Notes under the pieces: model-generated
Databases searched by the model: none
The model's input: only the letters and a program-made list of their open reading frames with translations
What the model was told of the DNA's origin: nothing
Part shown: positions 33,143 to 42,066 of the stretch, piece after piece
How the letters are laid out: the number at the start of each line of letters is the position of its first letter
Numbering within the stretch: position 1 is the stretch's first letter
Assembly: GCA_022826885.1 (NCBI GenBank)
Contig: JAJDUB010000060.1
Coordinates: forward strand, 1-54,578
DNA: 54,578 nucleotides
DNA from: Gammaproteobacteria bacterium
GTDB lineage: Bacteria; Pseudomonadota; Gammaproteobacteria; Eutrophobiales; Eutrophobiaceae
Direction of reading: 5' to 3'
Made by a program: the position numbers and the translations under genes

Positions 33143-34564
33143 TTAATCTGCGTCATCTGCGGATATATATTCACGCGCGTCAGTAAAGTGGCCGGCTATG
33201 CTCGCCGCCGCCGCCATGGCCGGGCTGACCAGGTGTGTGCGGCTGCCGGCGCCCTGGCGCCCCTCAAAATTGCGATTTGACGTGGATGCGCAACGTTCGC
33301 CTGCGCCCAGCCTGTCTTCGTTCATGCCCAGGCACATGGAACAACCCGGTTCGCGCCATTCAAAACCGGCGTCCGAGAATATCCTGTCCAGTCCTTCCGT
33401 TTCCGCCTGGCGTTTTACCAGTCCTGAGCCCGGCACGACTATGGCTTGCCTGATGTTTTCCGCGAGTTGTTTGCCGGCAACCACCCGGGCGGCTTCCCGC
33501 AGGTCCTCAATACGTGAATTGGTGCATGAACCGATAAAAATTTTGTCCGGCCTGATGGAACTGATTGGCGTGCCGGGCGCCAGGTCCATGTAAGACAGCG
33601 CATTCGCCATGCCTTCCCTCTTTACCGGGTCCGGTTCGTCGGCTGGGTCAGGAACATCATCGTGCACAGATACCACCATCTCCGGGGAAGTGCCCCAGGT
33701 TACACAGGGCTGCACCTGGCCGGCATCAATCTCCACGGTTTGATCAAACATGGCATCCGGGTCGCTGCGCAGGCCTTTCCAATATGTCACAGCCTGGTTC
33801 CAGCCATCTCCGTCAGGCGCAAACGGACGTCCCTTGACATAATCAATGGTCTTGTCGTCCACGGCAACCAGACCGGAGCGGGCGCCGGCTTCAATGGCCA
33901 TGTTGCATAAGGTCATGCGCCCTTCCATGGACAAGGCGGTGACGCCGGCGCCTGTAAATTCGATAACAGACCCGGCGCCGCCGGCTGTCCCGATTCTGCC
34001 GATGATATGCAGCACCAGGTCTTTGGCCGTGATGCCCGGCGCCAGCCTGTTGCTCACATTGATGCGCATGTTTTTCGATTTTCTTGCCACCAGGGTCTGG
34101 GTAGCCAGGACATGCTCCACCTCGGAAGTGCCTATTCCCATGGCGAGGGCTGCCAGCGCGCCATTGGTTGTAGTATGGGAATCGCCACAGACGATTGTCA
34201 TCCCGGGCTGGCACACACCCTGCTCAGGGCCGATGACATGTACTATGCCCTGACGCTCATCAGAGAGTTTAATATAGGGAATGCGCCACTCCCTGACGTT
34301 TCTCTCCAGGGCATCCAGTTGCTTTTTTGACACGGGATCGTCAATGGAATCCCTGTTTCGCGTGGGTACGTTGTGATCAGGCACGGCAAGGCTGGCCGTG
34401 CGGCGCCAGGGTTCGCGCCCGGCCAGTTTCAGCCCTTCAAATGCCTGGGGCGAGGTGACCTCATGCACAAGATGGCGATCTATGTAAAGCAGGCAGGCGC
34501 CGTCGCCGTAGTCCGTGACTATGTGCTCATTCCACAACTTGTCATAAAGTGTTTCTGCCTTCAT
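33143..34564 (-). CDS. leuC: 3-isopropylmalate dehydratase large subunit
   Basis: A 473-residue aconitase-family subunit starting [16 protein letters not shown], the usual LeuC N-terminus; an upstream ATG at 34606 would add a non-conserved leader. The [4Fe-4S] cysteines are in [13 protein letters not shown] and [18 protein letters not shown] and [20 protein letters not shown] are characteristic. It works with LeuD in the leucine pathway and diverges from the Sel1-repeat gene. Confidence 0.96.
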   Translation of the reverse strand: MKAETLYDKLWNEHIVTDYGDGACLLYIDRHLVHEVTSPQAFEGLKLAGREPWRRTASLAVPDHNVPTRNRDSIDDPVSKKQLDALERNVREWRIPYIKLSDERQGIVHVIGPEQGVCQPGMTIVCGDSHTTTNGALAALAMGIGTSEVEHVLATQTLVARKSKNMRINVSNRLAPGITAKDLVLHIIGRIGTAGGAGSVIEFTGAGVTALSMEGRMTLCNMAIEAGARSGLVAVDDKTIDYVKGRPFAPDGDGWNQAVTYWKGLRSDPDAMFDQTVEIDAGQVQPCVTWGTSPEMVVSVHDDVPDPADEPDPVKREGMANALSYMDLAPGTPISSIRPDKIFIGSCTNSRIEDLREAARVVAGKQLAENIRQAIVVPGSGLVKRQAETEGLDRIFSDAGFEWREPGCSMCLGMNEDRLGAGERCASTSNRNFEGRQGAGSRTHLVSPAMAAAASIAGHFTDAREYISADDAD

Positions 34565-34642
34565 GGATGCAGCGAGTGTTCTCTGTGCCGGGGTTTTTGG
34601 GTACAATGGGCGCTATCTTAACATAGCGTCCGTATGTGATCC

Positions 34643-35905
34643 GTGATTCGGTTTTTCCTTCCTGTTGTTTTTACCATTATCCTGACCGTTGCGGGCGGCA
34701 GCGCCGCCGGCGCCGAAGACGGTGAAAATCAGGCCGCCGACGCCGGCTCAGAGACCATGGATGCCGCTTACCAGGCGCTGCGGAACCAGGAATACGATAT
34801 TGCTTATGACCTGTTTTATTCTCTTGCCGGACAGGACAATGCCCTGGCTCAGTACGAAATAGGCGTGCTTTATCACCGCGGTTCAGGAGTGGACCCTGAT
34901 GTTGCGAGGGCTGCGCGCTGGTATGCCAGCGCCGCGGAACTGGGACATGCCGAGGCCCAGTACCGGCTCGGCAACGTGTACATGATGGGAGAAGGAGTGC
35001 CGCAAAGCGATACCGAGGCAATCCACTGGTATGAAAAAGCGGCGCAGCAGGGCCATAAGGATGCGGCTGATAACCTCGCCAGTCTCAGGCGTATCAGTAC
35101 TGCAAAGACCAGGGAAGAACTGGAGCGCGAGGCCGCATCTCTGCCTCCACTCAAGGTTGAGAAACGGCCTGCCGCCGGGGGCAAGGTGGAGAAACGCGGC
35201 TTCTTCAAACGCTGGTTCGGACGTGACAAAAAACCGGAGCCGGTAGCTGAAGCCCCTGCACAGCCGCCGCTTATTTCGCAGACGCCGGCTCCATCCCCGG
35301 CAAAGACTGAAAAAAAAGGATTTTTTGGCCGCTTGTTCGGCAAGGATAAGGAAAAAGACCAAACGGTTGACGGGACAACGGAACCGGCAGGACCGGGCAA
35401 TCAGAGTGCGGTCCCGGCAGCGCAAAGCGATGTGGGGCGTCCTGCTCCGCTGGCGAATTCAGGCGCCGTATCCAATTATGAACTGGGAATGGCCTATGCC
35501 CTGGGCAACACCCTTGAGCAGGATTATGCAAAAGCCTTCGAGCATTTCACCAGATCGGCCGGGGAGGGGTATGCCCCGGCCCAGTACCGGCTGGCCGCCG
35601 CCTATGCCAACGGAGACGGGACAGAAAAGGATCCTGCCAGGGCAGTCGAGTGGTATGAGAAATCCGCCGCACAAGGCCATACCGCGGCCCAGCGCAGCCT
35701 GGCGCTGATCTATCTCAACGGCCTGGAAGACGTTCCCAGGAACAAACCACGGGCCCTGGCCTGGTACAACCTGCTGGTGGAGGACGGCAACCAGATGGAT
35801 GTCCATCGGCGCGACACCCTGCTGCAGGAGTTGTCGGAACAGGAAATCAGCATGGCCGAGGAACTGGAGACCGGGATACGCGAACGCCTGGAATCCGGGG
35901 GTTAG
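34643..35905 (+). CDS. Secreted Sel1-repeat (TPR-like) protein
   Basis: A 420-residue protein with a signal peptide (residues 1-24, cleavage near GSAAGAED). Two Sel1-like repeats occupy about 40-130 (ALAQYEIGVLYHRGSGV, AQYRLGNVYMMGEGV) and three more about 275-375. Between them is a linker with two paired motifs, FFKRWFGRDKKPEP and KKGFFGRLFGKDKEK. The start is GTG, because the only nearby ATG is followed at once by a stop. Sel1 proteins are protein-binding scaffolds, often in the envelope; the partner is unknown. Confidence 0.88.
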   Translation: MIRFFLPVVFTIILTVAGGSAAGAEDGENQAADAGSETMDAAYQALRNQEYDIAYDLFYSLAGQDNALAQYEIGVLYHRGSGVDPDVARAARWYASAAELGHAEAQYRLGNVYMMGEGVPQSDTEAIHWYEKAAQQGHKDAADNLASLRRISTAKTREELEREAASLPPLKVEKRPAAGGKVEKRGFFKRWFGRDKKPEPVAEAPAQPPLISQTPAPSPAKTEKKGFFGRLFGKDKEKDQTVDGTTEPAGPGNQSAVPAAQSDVGRPAPLANSGAVSNYELGMAYALGNTLEQDYAKAFEHFTRSAGEGYAPAQYRLAAAYANGDGTEKDPARAVEWYEKSAAQGHTAAQRSLALIYLNGLEDVPRNKPRALAWYNLLVEDGNQMDVHRRDTLLQELSEQEISMAEELETGIRERLESGG

Positions 35906-35916
35906 TCCCAATAAAG

Positions 35917-35964
35917 TGTCCCTTCGGGACAAGTACTTCACTGGATTCCCGCTTGCGCGGGAAT
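35917..35964. terminator. Two hairpins between the Sel1 gene and radA
   Basis: TGTCCC-TTC-GGGACA at 35917-35931 is followed by ATTCCCGC-TTGC-GCGGGAAT at 35945-35964. The second is part of a dispersed repeat seen in many proteobacteria (ATTCCCGC...GCGGGAATGACG). The genes on both sides converge here, so the stems could serve as bidirectional terminators, although no strong T run follows. Confidence 0.55.
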
Positions 35965-36019
35965 GACGAGAGGGGCGCTAACGAACGGGTGGCGTCCTGT
36001 TCGGCCAGGTCAGGGAAGT

Positions 36020-37405
36020 TTACATGGACTGCAGAGCTTCGATAGCCTGACTCAGTTTCCTGACCGGAAATATCTCGACTTTTCCCATCTTCCTTTTAGG
36101 AGAGTTTGCCGCGGGAATTATGGCCTTGTTAAAACCATGCTTTTGCGCCGCTTTGAGGCGTTCCTGCCCTTCCTGTACAGGCCTGATTTCACCAGTCAGC
36201 CCGACCTCGCCGAATACAACCAGGTTTTCGGCCAGGGGCCGGTCACGCAGGCTCGACAGGATCGCAACAAGAATTGCCAGGTCTGCCGCAGTCTCCGTGA
36301 GTTTGACACCGCCGACTACATTGAGGAATACGTCCTGGTCCCAGGTAACAACGCCTGCGTGTCTGTGCAGGACTGCAAGCAACATGGATAACCGGTTTTG
36401 TTCCAGGCCCACGGCCACCCGCCGCGGCTGGCTGCTATGGGTCTGGTCCACCAGGGCCTGGACTTCAACCAGCAGGGGGCGGCTGCCCTCCCGGGTTACG
36501 AGGATGGATGTGCCCGGCGCCGGTTCACCATCGGCCGTCAGAAAAATAGCTGACGGATTGCTGACTTCCCGAAGACCTTTATCGGTCATTGCGAATACGC
36601 CTAATTCGTTGACTGCGCCGTAACGGTTCTTGACGGAACGAATCATGCGATAACGGCTGTTGCCGTCACCCTCGAAATACAAAACCGTATCGACCATGTG
36701 CTCCAGTACCCGCGGGCCCGCCAGGGCGCCTTCCTTGGTGACATGTCCCACAAGGAAAACCGTGGTTTGCGTCTGTTTTGCAAACCGTACCAGCCTGGCC
36801 GCGCATTCGCGCACCTGGGCAACCGAACCGGGAACGGACTGTAATGCATCGGAAAATACGGTCTGGATGGAATCGATCACGAGTACCCGGGGCTTATGCT
36901 GGTGCGCGGCGGTAAAGATATGTTCCAGGTGGTTTTCCGCCAGTACAAGCAGGTCGGCGGTCTGCAAACCCAGCCTGGCGGCTCGCAGGCCGATCTGCTC
37001 GATGGATTCTTCACCGCTCACGTACAAGGCTTTAACATGATCCCGATCCGCCAGTGAGGACAGCACTTGCAGCAACAGCGTGGATTTGCCTATGCCGGGA
37101 TCGCCGCCCAGCAGGATCACGGAACCGCTGACCAGACCCCCACCCAGGGAACGGTTGAGTTCATCAGACCCGGTTGACATCCGCGGTTGTTTGACCAGGT
37201 CCACCTCGTCCAGTTTGCGGATTACGGCCTGATCGGAACCATGGGACTGAAACCGTTCTCCGAGCGATGTCTTCTGTTCGAGCGCTACTTCGCTCAGCGT
37301 GTTCCAGGCGCTGCAATCCGCGCACTGCCCGGTCCACTTGAGCGTGACCGCTCCGCATTCACTGCATTGGTACCTGGTCTTTACCTTTCGCGCCGGGTCA
37401 TTCAT
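36020..37405 (-). CDS. radA: DNA repair protein RadA
   Basis: A 461-residue protein with an N-terminal C4 zinc finger (CSECGAVTLKWTGQCADC), a RecA-like ATPase with Walker A GGDPGIGKSTLL, the RadA KNRYG motif (KNRYGAVNELGVFAM), and a C-terminal Lon-like domain. It promotes branch migration in recombinational repair. It overlaps dnaB by 8 bases and is the last gene of the ribosomal-replication run. Confidence 0.97.
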   Translation of the reverse strand: MNDPARKVKTRYQCSECGAVTLKWTGQCADCSAWNTLSEVALEQKTSLGERFQSHGSDQAVIRKLDEVDLVKQPRMSTGSDELNRSLGGGLVSGSVILLGGDPGIGKSTLLLQVLSSLADRDHVKALYVSGEESIEQIGLRAARLGLQTADLLVLAENHLEHIFTAAHQHKPRVLVIDSIQTVFSDALQSVPGSVAQVRECAARLVRFAKQTQTTVFLVGHVTKEGALAGPRVLEHMVDTVLYFEGDGNSRYRMIRSVKNRYGAVNELGVFAMTDKGLREVSNPSAIFLTADGEPAPGTSILVTREGSRPLLVEVQALVDQTHSSQPRRVAVGLEQNRLSMLLAVLHRHAGVVTWDQDVFLNVVGGVKLTETAADLAILVAILSSLRDRPLAENLVVFGEVGLTGEIRPVQEGQERLKAAQKHGFNKAIIPAANSPKRKMGKVEIFPVRKLSQAIEALQSM

Positions 37406-38792
37406 CCCTGTCAGGCATGTATGATGGTTCTTCGATATAGTTTTCGAACCGGGTGAATTGGCCGAGAAAAGCCATCTTCACCGTGCCGATGGGGCCGTTG
37501 CGCTGTTTGCCGATGATGATTTCCGCAATGCCCTTGTCGGCAGTGTCCTCATCGTAGACTTCATCCCGGTAAATAAACACGATGACATCGGCGTCCTGTT
37601 CGATGGCGCCGGATTCGCGCAAATCGGACATGACCGGCCGCTTGTTGGGGCGTTGTTCAAGGCTGCGGTTGAGCTGGGACAGCGCCACCACAGGCACGTC
37701 CAGTTCCCTGGCCATGGCTTTCAGTGAGCGGGATATCTCGGAGATTTCCGTTGCGCGGTTTTCCGACGTGCCCGGAATCTGCATTAACTGCAGGTAATCG
37801 ATAATAATCATGTCCAGGCTGTGTTCCCTGGCTATACGCCGGCATCTTGCCCGCAGTTCCGCCGGGGTCAATGCCGGCGTGTCATCAATAAACAGCTTTT
37901 TGTCCTTGAGCAGCGTCACCGCCGACGTCAGGCGCGGCCAGTCATCGTCATGAAGTTTTCCGGTGCGGACCTTGTGCTGGTCAACCCTGCCCAGGGACGA
38001 CATCATGCGCATGGCCAGTTGCTCGCCCGGCATCTCCATGCTGAAGATGACCGCGGACAACCCTTCCTTGATCACTGCGTGTTCGGCTATATTGACGGCA
38101 AACGCAGTTTTACCCATGGAGGGTCTGCCGGCAACGATGATCAAGTCGGATTTCTGCAACCCGGCAGTACGCTCATCAAAATCATCAAACCCTGTCGCGA
38201 TACCGGTGACAGGTGTTTTCTTCCGGTATAATTCATCCACCCTGTCCAGGGCGCCCACCAGCAGGTCCTTGATACTGTTGTAAACCCGTTTACCCCTGGT
38301 TTCCTGTTCGGCGATTTCAAATATGGTCTGTTCGGCAAAATCAAGCACCTGTTCGCTGCTGAACCCCATCGGATTAAAGACGGTTTCGTTGATTTTCACG
38401 GTGGCGGATATCAGTTGCCTGAGTATTGAACGTTTACGCACGATATCCGCATAGACGCCGACATTGCTTGCACTGGGGGTATTTTCCGCCAGTGCGGCAA
38501 GATAGGACAGGCCGCCGGCATCATCCAGTTGCTGGTGGGATTCCAGCCATTCTGCAACCGTTACCAGGTCAAACGGTTTTCCCTCGCCGTCAAGGGCATT
38601 GATGGCGTTGTAGATAATCCGGTGATCCTGCCGGTAAAAGTCATCCGCCTGTACCCGTTCAGCAACCTTGATAAGAGCATCCTTATCCAGGAACAGGCCG
38701 CCAAGCACCGACTGCTCGGCTTCAATGGAGTGGGGAGGTACTTTCAGTGACCTCGTTTCAGGATCAGGCGCGGTATAAGCAGGTTCGGCCAT
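37398..38792 (-). CDS. dnaB: Replicative DNA helicase DnaB
   Basis: A 464-residue hexameric helicase. The N-terminal helical domain (PPHSIEAEQSVLGGLFLD) is followed by a RecA-like motor with Walker A GRPSMGKTAF, Walker B-like IIIDYLQLM and LSQLNRSLEQR. No intein is present. It lies between rplI and radA, the usual arrangement, but alanine racemase (alr), often found next to dnaB, is absent. Confidence 0.97.
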   Translation of the reverse strand: MAEPAYTAPDPETRSLKVPPHSIEAEQSVLGGLFLDKDALIKVAERVQADDFYRQDHRIIYNAINALDGEGKPFDLVTVAEWLESHQQLDDAGGLSYLAALAENTPSASNVGVYADIVRKRSILRQLISATVKINETVFNPMGFSSEQVLDFAEQTIFEIAEQETRGKRVYNSIKDLLVGALDRVDELYRKKTPVTGIATGFDDFDERTAGLQKSDLIIVAGRPSMGKTAFAVNIAEHAVIKEGLSAVIFSMEMPGEQLAMRMMSSLGRVDQHKVRTGKLHDDDWPRLTSAVTLLKDKKLFIDDTPALTPAELRARCRRIAREHSLDMIIIDYLQLMQIPGTSENRATEISEISRSLKAMARELDVPVVALSQLNRSLEQRPNKRPVMSDLRESGAIEQDADVIVFIYRDEVYDEDTADKGIAEIIIGKQRNGPIGTVKMAFLGQFTRFENYIEEPSYMPDRDE

Positions 38793-38812
38793 ATCGGGAA
38801 TGGCAGCCGTGT

Positions 38813-39277
38813 TCAGCCCTCGGCGTTTTCCATTTCGGCGGCAATGACGAGCTTGATTCGGGCAGCTACATCCGCGTGCAGGTGCAGTTCCACTTCATAC
38901 TCACCCACCGACTTGAACGGACCGTCCGGCAGGCTGATTTCGCGTTTCGTAACTTCCAGGCCGGCATCGGCAATAGCTGCGGCGATCTCGTTTATCCCCA
39001 CGGAACCGTACAGTTTGTCATCGGAAACAACTTTTCTATGCAGGGTAATTTCCAGTTCATTGAGTTTTTCCGCCCTGCCCTGTGCCGTAGCAAACGAATC
39101 GGCCTGTGCTTTTTCCAGTTCGACCCGCTGCGCCTCGAATTTTTCTACGTTTTCAGGCGTGGCCGGCACTGCCTTGCCGTTGGGGATGAGATAATTCCTG
39201 CCGTAACCGGGCTTGACGTTGACCTGTTGTCCCAACTCCCCCAATTTGCCGATTTTTTCCAGTAATATTACCTGCAT
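38813..39277 (-). CDS. rplI: 50S ribosomal protein L9
   Basis: A 154-residue L9. The N-terminal domain MQVILLEKIGKLGELGQQV and the YGRNYLIPNGKA motif are diagnostic; the central helix and C-terminal domain are complete. The gene has an AGGAG-type site just upstream (AAAATAAGGAGTAAAAC). Cotranscribed with rpsF, rpsR, DUF2232 and dnaB. Confidence 0.98.
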   Translation of the reverse strand: MQVILLEKIGKLGELGQQVNVKPGYGRNYLIPNGKAVPATPENVEKFEAQRVELEKAQADSFATAQGRAEKLNELEITLHRKVVSDDKLYGSVGINEIAAAIADAGLEVTKREISLPDGPFKSVGEYEVELHLHADVAARIKLVIAAEMENAEG

Positions 39278-39313
39278 TGTTTTACTCCTTATTTTAGGTT
39301 AAGCATAGCATAA

Positions 39314-40222
39314 TCATGCGTTGTTATCGCCAATCCGGATCGGTTTTCCACCCAGACAGGCATTCACGATTCCGACACAACTCACAAACAACAGGATGGA
39401 ACGCGGCATTATGAAAAACATGCCGTAGATTACTATCAACCAGACCCTGGAACGCGCCCTGGTATACAGAAAACCGTGTATGACGGAGATTCCCTGGAAC
39501 AGGTACAGTACCAGCATCAGGATCACGGTGTCCCTCAGCGCCATTGATGCGGTGCTGGACACAAGCAGTAATGTCAACAGGCCTGCCAGCGTCGGGAAGA
39601 CCAGGATGCGGGGCAGCCTCAATGCATAAAACTCTTTCCTGAAACCGCCCGGATTGAACAGTGCCGACTGCCACCAGCGCGCCAGTAACATCGTAATAAT
39701 GAGGCTGATGACAAATCCGGATGCAAAAATTGCCGACAGCAGCGGGCTGATCAAGTGGTAAGCCTGTTCAAGCTGCTGCCGGGCGGGTTCAGACTTCGCG
39801 TATTGCTGCCATAGCTCAAACCATTCATGCCACCATTTTTGTATATCCTCCAGCATCACGTAAATCAAGGCCGTAAAAAATACACCGACCGTGCCCGCAC
39901 ACAGGACCATCAACCCCTGGGATTGCGTGTTCCTCAATAATCCTGCACACAGGATCACCGGAAGCCAGACGGTTGCCATGAATGCGATGGGGATACCGGG
40001 CTGCAGGTTCAGCGCCATGGCGGGCAACGCCGTCAACAGCAGGCAGCCGGCAGCGACCTGGAGGCCTGTAACAGGTCCCTTGCGCAAGGCCGCGAGGCCC
40101 ATAGGCGCGCCACTGATGAAATAGGAAAAGGGTGAAATAAATATCGAGAATAGCGTCAATACGCTGATCGCCAGGATCGCATGTACGCGGCTTCTCAGTA
40201 TATAGTTGCCAAGCGCCTTCAT
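39314..40222 (-). CDS. DUF2232 family membrane protein
   Basis: A 302-residue membrane protein with about eight hydrophobic segments, starting at residue 14. It belongs to the DUF2232 (YybS-like) family encoded between rpsR and rplI in many beta- and gammaproteobacteria. Small motifs such as FFIMPRSILLFV and VNACLGGKP near the end are in line with the family. The function is unknown; position suggests coordinated expression with ribosomal genes. Confidence 0.85.
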   Translation of the reverse strand: MKALGNYILRSRVHAILAISVLTLFSIFISPFSYFISGAPMGLAALRKGPVTGLQVAAGCLLLTALPAMALNLQPGIPIAFMATVWLPVILCAGLLRNTQSQGLMVLCAGTVGVFFTALIYVMLEDIQKWWHEWFELWQQYAKSEPARQQLEQAYHLISPLLSAIFASGFVISLIITMLLARWWQSALFNPGGFRKEFYALRLPRILVFPTLAGLLTLLLVSSTASMALRDTVILMLVLYLFQGISVIHGFLYTRARSRVWLIVIYGMFFIMPRSILLFVSCVGIVNACLGGKPIRIGDNNA

Positions 40223-40248
40223 CGCGTCCTTACTCGGAAGCGCAAGCT

Positions 40249-40473
40249 TTAATGAGCGTCGCTGTAGGGAAGCAGCGACAGGTATCTCGCCCGCTTGATT
40301 GCTGCCGCCAACTGTCTCTGGTATTTGGCCTTGGTGCCGGATATCCTGCTGGGTACAATTTTACCTGTTTCCGTAATATATGCTTTCAACGTATTGATAT
40401 CCTTATAATCAATTTCATCTATACCTTCCGCAGAAAACTTGCAGAACCGCTTTCTTCTGAAATATCTTGCCAT
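40249..40473 (-). CDS. rpsR: 30S ribosomal protein S18
   Basis: A 74-residue S18, complete, with the [16 protein letters not shown] and [20 protein letters not shown] signatures. It binds S6 on the platform of the small subunit. It lies 44 bases after rpsF with no priB in between, the pattern of many non-enteric gammaproteobacteria. Confidence 0.98.
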   Translation of the reverse strand: MARYFRRKRFCKFSAEGIDEIDYKDINTLKAYITETGKIVPSRISGTKAKYQRQLAAAIKRARYLSLLPYSDAH

Positions 40474-40517
40474 GTCTCACCTGAATTCGTTAGTTAAGGA
40501 AGCCCTGATCAAGTCCG

Positions 40518-41027
40518 TCAGCCGTCCGTCTCAACTTCCGGTTCGTCAGCGGATGTACCGTTGGTTGTGCCTTGCGCCGGCGCACTTGCATCGGTTTCCT
40601 CCCCGCTGCCGTCATCCCCGGTTTCTTCGGCCCCGGAGTAAACCCTGGCCGTATCTTCACGGACTATGTTATCCGGATCACCTCCCATTTCTCTTTCCTG
40701 TTCCTGCTCCTTGCTTTTCGCCAGGAGTGAAGGTTCCGTGATGGCAGCATCCCTGCGAAAAATGAGATCGCGGATAACGGCATCATTGAACCTGAATGCG
40801 TTATTAATCTGTTGCAAGGTGGCCTGGTCGCACTCAATGTTCATCAACACATAATGCGCCTTGTGGATCTTGTTGATCGGATAAGCGAGTTGGCGCCGGC
40901 CCCAGTCCTCCAGGCGATGTATGGAGCCTTGGTTCGACTCGATCATGGAGCGGTACCGTTCGATCATCGCAGGCACCTGCTCGCTCTGGTCCGGATGGAC
41001 CAGAAACACGATTTCATAATGTCTCAT
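40518..41027 (-). CDS. rpsF: 30S ribosomal protein S6 with long acidic tail
   Basis: S6 of 169 residues starting [15 protein letters not shown]; the upstream ATG at 41033 would overlap the ribosome site GAGGAT, so 41027 is preferred. The normal S6 domain (about 1-100, with [10 protein letters not shown] and VLMNIECDQ) is followed by an unusually long tail of about 65 residues rich in Asp, Glu, Thr and Ser. S6 of E. coli carries only a short tail (which RimK extends with glutamates). The tail is probably disordered. Confidence 0.95.
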   Translation of the reverse strand: MRHYEIVFLVHPDQSEQVPAMIERYRSMIESNQGSIHRLEDWGRRQLAYPINKIHKAHYVLMNIECDQATLQQINNAFRFNDAVIRDLIFRRDAAITEPSLLAKSKEQEQEREMGGDPDNIVREDTARVYSGAEETGDDGSGEETDASAPAQGTTNGTSADEPEVETDG

Positions 41028-41048
41028 TGTCATATCCTCATGGATTCA

Positions 41049-41071
41049 GCCTCCCGTCCGGGCGGTGAGGC
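41049..41071 (-). promoter_or_regulatory. Candidate S6:S18 leader hairpin upstream of rpsF
   Basis: On the minus strand the rpsF leader holds a stem GCCTC/GAGGC with an inner CCG/CGG stem, an unpaired A and a six-base loop. It ends about 22 bases before the start codon. Known S6:S18 autoregulatory leaders use a hairpin with a bulged CCG motif at this position, so the feature could let excess S6:S18 repress its own operon. Confidence 0.4.
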
Positions 41072-41130
41072 AAGGATTAAGGCTGCGCAGTATAGAGTAA
41101 AGAACCCGGAGTTGCAAACCGGGGATTTAG

Positions 41131-42066
41131 TTATTGGAAGGAGTATCCGAAGTGAAGTTTGAATAAATCCATGAATTCCTGTCGTGTAAATCGATGATTC
41201 TGTGTGCCCCGTACTTCAATCTTGACTTTTCCCATGAGGGAGGCAATCCTGCCGGTCGTATCCCAGTCCATACCGTGCACCACGCCGTACAGAAGACCTG
41301 CCCGGTAGGCGTCACCGCACCCGGTGGGGTCGACCAGTTGTTCCGCCGTTGCCGTCGGGATATCGATATGTTTCCCGCGGGTATAAACTGTTGAACCTGA
41401 CTCTCCGCGGGTGATGATCAGGGTATCGACCAGATCCTGGACGGTGGCAGTAGTCAAACCTGTCTTGTCTTCAACCAGTTGCCATTCATAATCGTTGAAG
41501 ACCAGCCAGGTCGCATGTTCAAAACTGTTCAGCAACTCATCGCCGGACAGTACTGTGACATTCTGGCCGGGGTCAAAGATGAACGGGATGCCCGCTTCGG
41601 CAAACTGCCTTGCATGCTGCAACATCCCTTCCCTGCCGTCCGGGGCGACGATGCCGATACTGACTCCCTCCGCCATGGATACCTTGTTTTCATGGGAATG
41701 AGCCATGGCGCCCACCTGGAATGTCGTGATCTGGTTATTATCGAGGTCCGTAGTAATGAAACATTGCGCGGTATACGTATCGTTTATGACCCGCAGGTGT
41801 CGCTGATCGACCCCGTTTATATCCAGCCATTTCCCGTATTCGTCAAAATCAATCCCGACCGTGCCCATAGGCAGGCAATCCATATCCAGCAGTTTCATGT
41901 TATAGATGATGTTCCCACCTGAACCGCCGAACTCGTGCTGTATGTCCGGCACGACGAAACAGACATTAAGGATATGGATCTTGTCCGGCAGTATGTCTTC
42001 CCTGAAACGTCCGGGATACACCATGATCCGGTCGTATGCGAAAGAGCCGCAGATGAGAGCAGTCAT
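41131..42066 (-). CDS. PfkB-family carbohydrate/adenosine kinase
   Basis: A 311-residue ribokinase-fold kinase. The N-terminal glycine motif [14 protein letters not shown] and the C-terminal signature [16 protein letters not shown] (catalytic Asp) are intact. It resembles the group annotated as adenosine or sugar kinases; substrate cannot be fixed. Its start overlaps the uvrA stop by four bases (ATGA), so it is co-expressed with a repair gene, an unusual but recurrent pairing. Confidence 0.9.
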   Translation of the reverse strand: MTALICGSFAYDRIMVYPGRFREDILPDKIHILNVCFVVPDIQHEFGGSGGNIIYNMKLLDMDCLPMGTVGIDFDEYGKWLDINGVDQRHLRVINDTYTAQCFITTDLDNNQITTFQVGAMAHSHENKVSMAEGVSIGIVAPDGREGMLQHARQFAEAGIPFIFDPGQNVTVLSGDELLNSFEHATWLVFNDYEWQLVEDKTGLTTATVQDLVDTLIITRGESGSTVYTRGKHIDIPTATAEQLVDPTGCGDAYRAGLLYGVVHGMDWDTTGRIASLMGKVKIEVRGTQNHRFTRQEFMDLFKLHFGYSFQ

